From: Yamagishiella unicocca
Lineage: Eukaryota; Chlorophyta; Chlorophyceae; Chlamydomonadales; Volvocaceae
Length of the DNA: 64,000 bases
Assembly (NCBI GenBank): GCA_003116995.1
Contig: BDSL01000015.1
Span: 620,001-684,000, forward strand
Direction: 5' to 3'
Part shown: piece by piece, positions 22,081 to 31,705 of the stretch
How the letters are laid out: each line of letters opens with the position of its first letter
Position numbering within the stretch: position 1 is the stretch's first letter
Translations under genes and position numbers: made by a program
The notes under the pieces: generated by a model
The model's input: only the letters and a program-made list of their open reading frames with translations
What the model was told of the DNA's origin: nothing
The model's database searches: none

Positions 22081-25000
22081 TCACGCGAAGCTGTACATGA
22101 CCGCCTTGCCGTCGTCCCCCGAGCAGACCAGCTTGTCGTACGTGGCCTCCATGCAGCGTACGGCGGCGCGGTTGGCGCCCAGCGCGTACAGTGTGCGGGC
22201 GCTCTGGGGGAGGGATTACACAAGAGAATCGTCGGAAGAAGAATCGTCGGAAGACGGCGGGGCAGGTGAGCTGCGGGCCTGGACCGGGGCTAGGGGGGGG
22301 GGGCTGCAGGGGTAGTCTTAGGGTTTTACGGCTGCGGCGCGAAGGCCGGCCGCGGAGCTCATCAGCCGCCAAGGACGTGACCCACTGACCCATCCACCCG
22401 CCGACCCGCCGACCCACCGACCCACCGACCCACCGACCCACCGACCCACCGGCCCACCGACCCGTCCACCCGCCGACCCACCGAGATGTCGATGAAGTGG
22501 ATGGAGCCGTCGCCGCACCCCACCGCCGCGATGCCGCCCGCCACCGTCATGCTGTACGGGAAGTCGGTTAGCTTAACGGTACCCGCCAGCGCGTAGCCCA
22601 TTCGCGGGTCCAGCGTGCGGGCGGTGCCGTCCGCCCCCGCCGTCACCACCATACCCGCCGCAGCGGGGCCGCCGGCAGCGATGTCGCCCACGGCGCCGTG
22701 ACCCTTGGGTCGGGAGGTGTGTCGTACGGGTGCACGTGGAGGGAAGGGGTGTACGGGCGGGTCGAGATCGTTGACTCGCCGGCTCGCATCATTTCAACGG
22801 AATGGCAAGGAGAGCATGGACACAACTATGGATGTGGCGCCTGTTGGACGCGGCTTCCCTCCGCCCCTGGAGCCCCGGCCCCCGGCTCCCTTTCCCTCTC
22901 CCCCCTGGAGCCCAGGCCCCGGCTCCCACCTGCTCATTCACGTGCAGCTGCACCTTGGCCACGTTGGACCTGCGGACAGGTGGTGTGCGTGGGCGTTTCA
23001 ATTTCAGTTCACCTGTAGATTTAATGTGTGTCTGCGTCCAACACGGCTGGTGAAGCACACCGCATTATGACGCAGGACGTGGCATGTGGCGTGACGGTGG
23101 TCCGGCACACGCGTGCAGAGCTACACGTCGTGGAGGATTGCACACAGAAACACATTAGGGCGGAACCCCGTGTGAACATAAAGGCAAACCCAAGTCGTGT
23201 GGCTCCGTGTCCTGAAGCTCCGTAACGTCAAGGAACATCAACCCTTCCCCCGTCCCCTTCTTCGTCCTCCCCCCTCCCCCCTGTCGTGCGACCGGGCCTT
23301 TTCGCCACTTCTCCTTCTTCTTGCCTCCGCCCTCAGGATATTGACGGTGCACCAGCTGCATTTCCCATGTCGAGCAACCGGTCCTTTTCTGTAACCCCCG
23401 CCCCGGATATTCGCGGATACAAGACACCCCCCCGCGCCCGCCCCCCGGGCCCTCGGCCCCCCCCCCGGGACGCCAACGCACTTTGCTCTGGGGTCCCACA
23501 CCCGCACCACCCCGTCCTGGCCGCCCGTGACGAAGCAGCCGGTCTCCGCGCTGCCCTCCTCGAACCAAGCCAGCGCCGTCACGTGCCCCTGGTGCACGTT
23601 CTTCATGCGCCAGGACAGGCCGGCGGAGGAGGTGTCCCACAGCAGCACGCTGCCGCTGCGGTCGCCTGGGGGACCGGGGGAGGGGGGTTACAACAGAAGA
23701 ACCGGTAACGCGACTGGGGAAATGTAGTGGGTGCATAGCCTTCGGACACCGGGACGGGGGGGGGGCGGAAAGAGAACACCCGTTTGCGCGACGTAGGAGG
23801 AGGCGAGGGAGTAGTGCATGGGGAGGACGGGGAACAAGGGGGAGGGGTAGAGTTGAAGAGCGCGTTGGTCAGTCATGTGAGACGCAGCAACCGGTAGGCT
23901 AGGATAAGAATACCGGTAAGGGTCGTCTGGAACGCGCGCGTATCCGGGAGGAAAGCCGTGGACACGGCCAAAGAGGAGGGGAGCGGACTACAAGCGGAGG
24001 GGAGAAGAAAACACGTGTTCGAGGGTGCATGCCGCATCGTGTCGGGTGGCATGGACAGCAAGCTGTGCGTGTGGCCCAGCTCGGGCAACAAGGGGATGTC
24101 GGCGGAGGGACACTTCGGAGCGATATTCCCAACGGCCCCAACCGTCTTACCCGACACGATGCGGCCGTCCCCGCTGACCTGCATCTCGATCACCGGGGCA
24201 TCGTGGCCCTGCAAGTGGTTGCGGGTGGTTGGTGGGTGAAATGCTGCAGGTGGTCGGGTGTTGGGGGGCGGTGGTTGGGACGGCTGGCGGGCTAACCGAT
24301 CCTCAATTGTGACCGCTGCCATCCACGCCACCAGGCCAACCCAAACCCACCAAAAACCCCTCAACCCTCAACCCTCAACCCTCAACCCCTCGCCCTCCAC
24401 ACGCGACCCCTACGGCACCTGCAGGCAGCCCGTCTCGTGCGGCCGAGCCCCCAGCTGCCACAGCCGCAGCGTCTTGTCGTACGACGCGCTAACTACCACG
24501 TCGGACATCTTGTCGTACTTGACCTGCGTTGACGACGCAGGTGGGAAGAGCAGGCGGGGGAGGGGAGGCGGGGGACTGTGTGTGTGTGTGGGGGTTATGG
24601 ATGCTGCGCCCGCTTGCGCAGCTAACCCGCCTGACCCCGCCCCCCACCTCACCCCCCAGCACCATCACCATCACTCTGCACGCGGGTTTGCCTCACAAGC
24701 CCCAAAACGCTTCAGCCCTGGCCGCACCTGGCGCCCTAGACGACCTAGTGCGCTCCGCCGCGCCGCGCCGTGCCGCCTCGCGCCCTCCCACCCCCCTCGA
24801 CCCAACGTTTCCTAACCGGTTTCGCTTCTCAAGGTTTTCCTCTCATGTCCCCCTCCCCCGCGGCCCCCACCTGCGATATCGCTCCGAAGTGCCCCTCCGC
24901 CGAAATCCCTTTGTTGCCCGAGCTGGGCCACACCCACAGCTTGCTGTCCATGCCGCCCGACACGATGCGGCCGTCGGTGGCGTACGTGACGCACGTGACC

Positions 25001-26335
25001 CACCTGCACACCCGGGAGCCGGGGGGGCAGGGGTGGCCCGGGTTACCACACACTCCAGCGTCCCCACACCCAGGCGGGGTTTTGAGCCCATGCCCCCCTG
25101 CTGCCGCCCCGCTCCCCTCGTCCCACGCCCCCCATCCTGCCGCTCCCCGGCCCCCGCTTCCCTAACACCCCCCAAGGCTCGCTCAACCAACCGCAAACCG
25201 CCTCATCCGCATACCCCTCCCCGCGCTGCGGACTTCTACACTTCAAACACACGTGCTTCTACGCTACCCCCCCCCTGGAGCGCCGCGCCCGACCTACTCC
25301 GTGTGCCCGCTGGTCTTGCTGTACAGCGTCCGCTTCCGCAGCCCCCGGTTGGCGTCCAGGACGTACAGCGCGTGGTCGGTTGAGCCAACCACCACCTCGC
25401 CCCGGGACCAGTCGGCAGCGGAGCAGGTGTTGTTGCGGTCGGAGAGGTCGCACAGCACACCCGCGGGGTCCACGGGGCCGGAGCTCCAGCCGGTGGCGAC
25501 GCGAGGGGGGTAGCGGGAGGTGCCGGTGGCGGCGGAGGCGGCGCCGTAGGCGGCCGCGCTGGCACGGCGGGCGGCGGCGCCGGGGGGCGCGAGGCCGGGG
25601 CCGCTGGCTCGGGGCACGGCTGTGGGGGGGGTGGCGAGGCCGGCGCGGGGGCCCGCGGGGATGCGGGTGCCCCGGGAGGGAGAGGCGGTGGCGCGGCCGC
25701 TGGAGGGCGGCGGGCGGGCGGGTGGGTGAGGGGATGGTTGGAGTGGGGTTAAGGGTGGAGTTAGGCGGGAGGGGAGTACTATTACCCTTCCCCCTGACTG
25801 ATCGGCTAGTGTGTTCCCCTTCCTTTGGTCACGACGTCGACTAGGGGCCACATCCACAAGCTTCCGATAGCCAATCCACGTCCTCCGACCTGCATTCCCA
25901 AACGGGGCTCCCAGAACTGTTCGTCGGCTCGTTTCTTTCCTCCGCCTCCTACCCGCATGTCGTGTAACCGGGTCCCCTCGCGGCTCGCGCCCTCCCACAC
26001 CCGCGCCCGCACGCCGCCTCCGCCTCGACCCTCGGAGCCTCACCCGTACCCCACGGACGCAGGCGACTGGTACGACGGCTGGTACGACGGCGGCGGCCCC
26101 GAGGGATCCTCCAGCGAGGCATACACATTGCGCTGGTGGGCCGCCAGCGAGCTCCCGGCACGAGCCACTGCCCCCGCGCCGGCGCCGCCGCCGGGGCCGC
26201 CCCTGCCGCCGCCGGCGCCGCCCCGGCCGCCGCCGGTGCCGCCCATGTTCAGCCCGTTCATCTCCTCCCAGGCTTTTTCAAAGTCGTCCATGTACTTGTC
26301 GTTCATGACGTGTGAGCGCGCGGCGGAGTACTTGC
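22081..26335 (-). CDS. WD40-repeat protein (5' end not resolved)
   Basis: Exons in transcript order: 26335-26044, 25699-25298, 25003-24871, 24523-24419, 24208-24151, 23665-23482, 22969-22930, 22703-22482, 22203-22081. All junctions are in phase, giving 518 residues from the first exon found. That exon begins in phase 1, so an upstream start exon is missing; the first internal ATG is at 26306. The N-terminus has FEKAWEEMNG, then a Gly-rich and a Ser/Pro-rich linker. From residue about 200 follow propeller blades with clear GH and W-type signatures: GHTEWVTCV, SKLWVW, GHFGAISQV, KTLRLW, GHDAPVIEM, SVLLWD, GHVTALAW, VRVWD, GHGAVGDIA. WD40 proteins are scaffolds; no specific partner is evident. 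A ciliary role would be a guess. The intron at 24150-23666 contains an inverted copy of exon 25003-24871. Confidence 0.85.
22385..22481 (-). repeat. 8-bp tandem array at the 5' splice site of the WD40 gene's last intron
   Basis: On the minus strand the intron starts gtgggtcgg and goes on as a run of ggtgggtc-like units, so the donor site itself is reiterated about ten times. Confidence 0.8.
23345..23399 (+). repeat. Dispersed repeat family A, copy 4
   Basis: It has the core cccatgtcgagcaaccggtc and lies in the WD40 intron between 23481 and 22970, antisense to that gene. Confidence 0.7.
23684..23742 (-). repeat. Dispersed repeat family A, copy 5
   Basis: This is the reverse complement of copies 2 and 3 (gttacaacagaagaaccggt, then aacgcgactgggg). 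With copy 4 it brackets the WD40 exon at 23482-23665 with inverted repeats. Confidence 0.75.
24031..24126 (+). repeat. Inverted copy of a WD40 exon inside an intron of the same gene
   Basis: This 96-bp stretch on the plus strand matches the coding strand of the minus-strand exon at 24871-25003 (about 24876-24971) with roughly five differences. It encodes the same RIVSGGMDSKL, then VWPSSGNKG. Its first 17 bases (24031-24047) are also a perfect inverted match to 24149-24165, the end of the neighbouring exon plus its donor, because both exons encode GRIVSG. Confidence 0.9.
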
Positions 26336-27992
26336 CTGCGTCGTCACGACACAACGGGTGAGCGACACAATGGGTATCGGAACCGGGGCACAGTGCTCTG
26401 TCGTGACAGCGTGCCGTGCAACGTGTGTGTGTGTGTGTGTGTGTGTATGCTGTAGATGTGTGTTTTGAGTTTACCGGTAAGCCGTACAATGTTCTGTACC
26501 CCATGTACCGTAGGTTAGTTAGTGTGGTCCTGCCGGCTGGACGTTCCTACCGCGAGCCAGCCGGCTGGCTGGTGGCCGGGGGCACAGGAGCTAGGTGCTG
26601 GAGGGTTCGAGGGAAACCCGTGGATGTCCGAAAAAAAAATCGTTTAAAACAGAAGTTTTGAGATGCATGCGGGAGAACTGGGTTGGGGATACGAAAGCCG
26701 AAGGTCGTAGTATGACCTTTGGCGGCTAAGCTATATCGGCTACGGCGAGACGAAAGGTGCTGGAGGGGGCGCAGGAAGCCAGGGGCGCGGGTTTAAAACA
26801 TCGGGTGCGACGGCGAGACCAGTACCAGTACGTATGGAGGCTCGCAGTGCGACAGGAAATCAGCACTGGCGTGGGTGGAGGGGGGGTGCCTTGGGGATTT
26901 CGCAGAAACGGGGATGGAAGAGCGCCACCGCACGGCGGCGTTTGGTGCTGCTGGATGCTGATCTCCGCACGTTCCAAATCCAAAACCTTCGTCGAGCGCT
27001 CGACACTGCGACGTTAGGCGGTAATTCTGTCCTCCCGCTGGTCACATCGTGCGCCCTGTCATGTTACACCCGCTGCGCTGTCGCTCCTGACGAACCGCAC
27101 GTCGCCCTGTCCCCCCTTCCCATCCTTCCGTTCGCACAGGTTTCTGCCGCAAACTGCTCGCGTTCGGAAGCCTATCGCGGAAGCAGGGATGGTAGAGGGC
27201 TTCGCACCGGCCCAGCAGGCGACACCCGCCCAAGAAAATGCCAATCGAGGTAGTCGAGCTGAGGATATGAAGCACAGACGATGGTGGAACGTGCTGTTTG
27301 GCTTGAGATGCGGCCGGCGCGGGGCAACGAAGGCCGTCGCCGAGTACGGACGAAGCGACCGCAGCAAAACCGTTCACTCGCTGAGTCGCAGCCCAGTGCG
27401 AAGCGAGCCGCGCACCTGCCGGTGGATAACCACCCCTTCCCGGTCCGTAGCGATCCATGGCTGGAGCTGCGCGCCCTCTTGAGGCGAAAGGCCAAAGCAC
27501 GTCCGCGTCGCCGGCGCTTCCAGCTGCAGGCTACAGCTAGACCAATCTTACAAGCAGCAAGTAGTTTGTTTGAGGCAATTCAGAGATACGGAGGTCTGAG
27601 GCTCTGAAGATTGCCTCTTACGCGCAACTGCAATAGTGACATGCAGCTGGGTTAGTTGAGGACGTCTTTAGCTAGGAGTACTGCAAGGCCTCACCATAAA
27701 ATGGCGTGCAAAGCCGCATGTAACTGATTCATGTTTACCGACGGTGCTGACGTTAACGCGGATGGAGGTCACGGATGCCGTGCATCTGTGCATCACATGC
27801 CCGAGTGCTCGCAAGCAAACTAGTAACACACGTATACCATCTGTGCCATTCCAATCACACCTGATACTTCACAGGTAGGTATATTAGACACGATATCCGT
27901 GTGGTGAAGACCATCCCGCAACCCTTGCGAAACTAGCGCGAAACGTTGTTGCTCGCAGGCGTGTGTGTTACCCTCATCTCTCATATTCAGAA
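26336..27992. other. Region upstream of WD40 and MPC2 genes, no gene resolved
   Basis: The missing first exon of the WD40 gene should be in the left part of this stretch, and the MPC2 promoter in the right part. It holds a gt dinucleotide run at about 26421-26448 and a family B repeat at 26604-26661. Overlapping frames near 27042-27607 on both strands show no motif that I can support. Confidence 0.4.
26604..26661 (+). repeat. Dispersed repeat family B, copy 3
   Basis: It has ggttcgagggaaacccgtgg followed by atgtccgaaaaaaaaatcg and tttaaaacagaagttttga, a near match to the ligase-intron copy at 11761-11819. Confidence 0.75.
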
Positions 27993-29010
27993 ATGACAGT
28001 CAGTCAGAAGCTACAGGCGTTGTGGAACCACCCTGCGGGGCCAAAGACAAGTGAGTGCATTCGACGCCAGCCCACGAAAGCCAAACCTGTGCCGGTTGGC
28101 TTGTCATAAGCCGACACGAGCTCTCAATGTGTTGGCCCCCTCGCAGTCCACTTTTGGGCACCCACCTTCAAGTGGGGCATCTCGATTGCGAACATCGCCG
28201 ACATGAGCCGGCCCGCTGAGAAGATCAGCGTGCCGCAACAGTGTGGTGAGTAAAATACTCGCGATGCATGGGGTAGTCACTTCTCGGGTCTGTACACCTG
28301 ACCGTGCTCTTGCTGCGCACGAGTTCGCCCAGGGTTCGTACGCAGCCGTAAAAAACGTAAACAGCGCCTCCAGCTATCTACAGCCTCTCCTTTCTGTTTG
28401 GACAGTGCTCCCGCGCCACCGGCACCACTCCATCACCCTGAGGCTTCCACCCCAAAGCGGGTTTTCCCTCTTGCCTCCGGCCCAAATCATGCTGCCGTGC
28501 CCTGACACCTAGCATCCCGTCCGCACACACCACACCCCGCAGCCATCACCGCAACGGGCATCATCTGGTCGCGATACAGCACCCAGATCACCCCGGTCAA
28601 CTACAACCTCCTCGCCGTCAACCTCTTCATGGCCGTGACCGGGAGCTACCAGCTGTTTCGGAAGATCAGGTGCGCCCAAGGGCTATAGCGAGGAACCCGA
28701 ACCCGTGGCCCGACATAGGCGGGGGGGCCGCAACGGTACAGTACGACCCCACCCGCCTGCTGCCCGTCCGACAACGGGCTATGATCAGCCCTTACTTTAC
28801 AAAGCCCCCCTGTGCCGCCTGTGCCGCCCGCTGACGTCCGACAACGGGCTATGATCAGCCCTTACTTTACAAAGCCCCCCTGTGCCGCCTGTGCCGCCCG
28901 CTGACGTTCTTCTCCCCCGCCGGCCCCTCTGGGAACCTCCCAACCGACGAACCCCCGCCCACAGCCACGACATGTCGCAGCCGCAGCCACAGGCCGCAGC
29001 CACCGCCTAG
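27993..29010 (+). CDS. MPC2: Mitochondrial pyruvate carrier subunit 2
   Basis: Exons 27993-28050, 28147-28245, 28543-28669 and 28965-29010 join in phase to give 109 residues. The protein carries the family signature in order: LWNHPAGPKT, then FWAPTFKWG, ADMSRPAEKIS, TGIIWSRYS, and NLLAVNLFMAVTG before YQLFRK. With MPC1-type subunits it forms the heterodimer that imports pyruvate across the mitochondrial inner membrane. Hydrophobic segments at about 22-40, 53-68 and 72-90 fit the usual transmembrane helices. The length matches the family, although the amphipathic N-terminus is shorter than in animal MPC2. The last exon adds a short Gln/Ala tail. The start ATG is the first in frame, two bases after a possible acceptor (attcag), so a 5' UTR intron is possible. 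I see no disabling change. Confidence 0.93.
28765..28904 (+). repeat. 70-bp tandem duplication in MPC2 intron 3
   Basis: Two exact copies of a 70-bp unit that begins cgtccgacaacgggctatga lie at 28765-28834 and 28835-28904, about 95 nt downstream of the donor at 28670. Confidence 0.9.
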
Positions 29011-31705
29011 GGGCCCGCTAGCAGCCAGTGGCGCTGACGCTGAGATCGCACTCGGCAGGAGGGAACTGCTGCGGGGCGGGGGGCGGCCCGGGTGAGCGGA
29101 TGCCGGCGGTCCGGCCCAGCCCATGGGCTGGCCGCTGCCGGGAGGGCAGCCATTCTGGTGGTGGGGGTGAGGTTGGGGCTCCGGTGGTCAGCTGCTTACA
29201 GTGCGACGGGCAGTCCCGTGGCCGTGGTGTCGCCGCCCGCCCCTCCGAGGTGTCGCCCTGAGGGACCTGCCTGGCGGACTGCGATGCAGGAACCTACCGC
29301 CCGCTGCATGTGGTGCAGCCGACCAGATGCTTACCTTGGCTGTGTGCTGTATTTGTTTGTTTGTTTGCTCGTTGCTGCCCCGTCGTTGCGACTGTGCTGG
29401 TGTTGCGGCTGCGCACGTTTTGCCTCTCGTGCGATGGGGCTGGCTTATCGGTTGGGTTTGGCGGAAGCCGTCGACAAGTGGTACGAATCGGGGGCCGAGG
29501 CGCTGGTTGGGTGGGGTCTGGGCTCCGGGCCTGGGGTCTAGAGTGAGGTGAGCTGCGGCCTTCTAGGTCCGGGGTATCTAGCCACCCACACCTCCACCCG
29601 CACAGCGCGATGCCGCAGCTTATGCTGAGTGAATAGGGGTACGGGTAGTGATGGACAGGCGGTGGAGAATAGTGGAACGGGTAGTGATGGCCAAGCGGTG
29701 GTGTAGTTGAGAAGAATGCGGCGAGGAGTCGGGCCGGTCCTGACTGTAGGGACGGAGGGGGGGGGCCCTGGGGGCGCGGAGGGTACTGCTTTGTGCTTTC
29801 GAGGAACGGTACCGTGCGGGGCCTTATGCCGCAGGAGTGTACGACAGGTGGTGGCGGAGGGACTCGCCGGATTTGTGGTGGCGTGCGGGGTATTGGCGGT
29901 TGTGGCCAACCGCTCGGAGTAGTGCCTCACACGGAGTGACAGTTGTAACGCGTCACAAGTCCTGGGTCCCTCGAATCGCTCGCCGGTATCCCAACCTGGC
30001 ACCAGGACGAGATGATGATACGTCTTGGGGAGGGGGAGGCTCATTGGCTGGGTGCCGCACGGGATGGGGAGTATTTATTAGGGTACTTCCGCGAATCCAC
30101 GGCCGACAAACCAAAGGTAACAAGGGGAGTCCCTCCGCGAGCGGCGAGCACGTTTGAAAAGGTAGCCGTCGCACAAGGTTTAGCTAGCCGTCGTCTGCCC
30201 AGGGTTGTACTAATATGTTTGTTGTAGCCTCGTTCGGCCGGATGCTGGGATCGCGGCAGCTGCTTGGGTCGCGGCAGCTGCTTGGGTCGCGGCAGCTGTG
30301 GCGGCTGCAGCGGCCCCCGTTGCCTGCAGCGGCGCTGCCCCCCCTGCGTGTGTCCTCCCCCGGGCTGCAGCCCGCGGCCCGCATTCGCGCCGCCTCCTCA
30401 CACTGCCGGTCTAATCGCGTGCGCTGCGGTCCGTGTTGGTCGGTGCAGCGACGACCCCTTTGGGCGCCACACACATGCAGGTGAGCGCCACGATGTTTGC
30501 GTTCGGAAATATGTACGTCGCCGGTACACCGCGATGCAACACCGTACCGCAGAGTCCGATCTTGGCCCCCTGGGCCTTACCCTCGCAAGCAAAGCGCTAA
30601 CCTCACCTAGCACAGCAAAATATACCTACCATGCGTGTGTATGCCACCCGTTCAGTTGAATCCAGCGCTAATCCCCACCCACCATCGCCACGTGCCTCCT
30701 GCCAAAGCCATGCCTGCCTTCCCAGCCGGTTCCACTATGCCACATCCAGCCATCGTTTGGTTAAGAACATGGCAATTGCCAAAACGGGATCCAATCGGCA
30801 GTTTGTAAACCAGATCCAACCGTTCCCAACCAACTCGCATCCGGACGCCTGTACTCGCGCATTAACCTTCCGGTTTGCCATTCTTCGTCTAGGCAGCCAC
30901 CGCTCCTACACAAACCAATGATGACATGAAAATCGACCCCTCCACCTAATACCTTTTATGCCCTCCAGCTCACTCACCATGCTCTCTACACCGCTGCGGC
31001 CAGGGGTCCGCTCCTAAACCCTAATACCCCACCCCCTCTCCCTCACCTGCTGTTTTTTCACGGGAGCTCCTGCTCTACGACGCCTACTACCACACTGTCC
31101 GCTCCCTGGCCCTCCCCATGTCTCGTGAAGGTTATCGCTTCGATCCCGACTGCCCCCAGCACGCGTGGCTGCTCCTAGCAGTGTCCTGCACCCGCGCCTT
31201 AAACCCTTAGCGCAACTCCTCCAGCACGATGATGTACCTTTCTTCTTCACCGCAGGACCCACCACAGCTATGGGTTAGCGGTGAATGGACAGACCCACCA
31301 GGGGCCCCCATGCAACACCAACCTGCGCGGGCCGCCCCCTCCCCTCCCCTTCCCCTCCCTTCCGCGCCACCACCAACAGCGGCAAACCGACACCAGCATG
31401 ATTCCACCGATTAATGGCCATCACATCGCCACCGCCACCCACCACCAGTACCCCTGTCACCGATCACCAGTACCCCTTTCACCACAGCCACCGTTGCCCA
31501 TAGCCGCCGACACCCGCGACACAGACAGGAGAGACCAACCGCGACACCACACAGACATGACCCCTCCTCGCATCCCTTCCTCCTCCTCCCCGGTGGCCAG
31601 CGACCCTCAGCGGCCCCCCTGCACGGCACCGCCTGAGCCCCGCGGCGGCAGCCCCTTCGTGCCCGCCGCCACCCCACTCCCGCCCGCAGGCACCTTCTCT
31701 GGGGC
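29011..31705. other. Intergenic region with one possible exon
   Basis: It holds the MPC2 3' region, unassigned G/T-rich DNA to about 30100, and a possible first exon at 30215-30480. From 30600 to 31300 the sequence is A/C-rich with scattered splice-like signals, for example a short candidate exon between an acceptor at 31254 and a donor near 31280. I could not build a phase-consistent model. The 3' UTR of the minus-strand cysteine-rich gene should also reach into the right end. Confidence 0.4.
30215..30480 (+). CDS. Possible first exon with a mitochondrial-type presequence
   Basis: An ATG opens an Arg/Leu/Ala/Ser-rich, acid-free stretch (MFVVASFGRML, then LGSRQL three times, then RLQRPPLPAAALPP) that looks like an organelle-targeting sequence. 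The frame runs to a good 5' splice site at 30481 (cag/gtgagc), ending in phase 2. I found no convincing downstream exon. Without splicing it would be an 89-residue protein stopping at 30484. The triplicated LGSRQL comes from an 18-bp tandem repeat at about 30245-30298. This may equally be non-coding. Confidence 0.3.
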
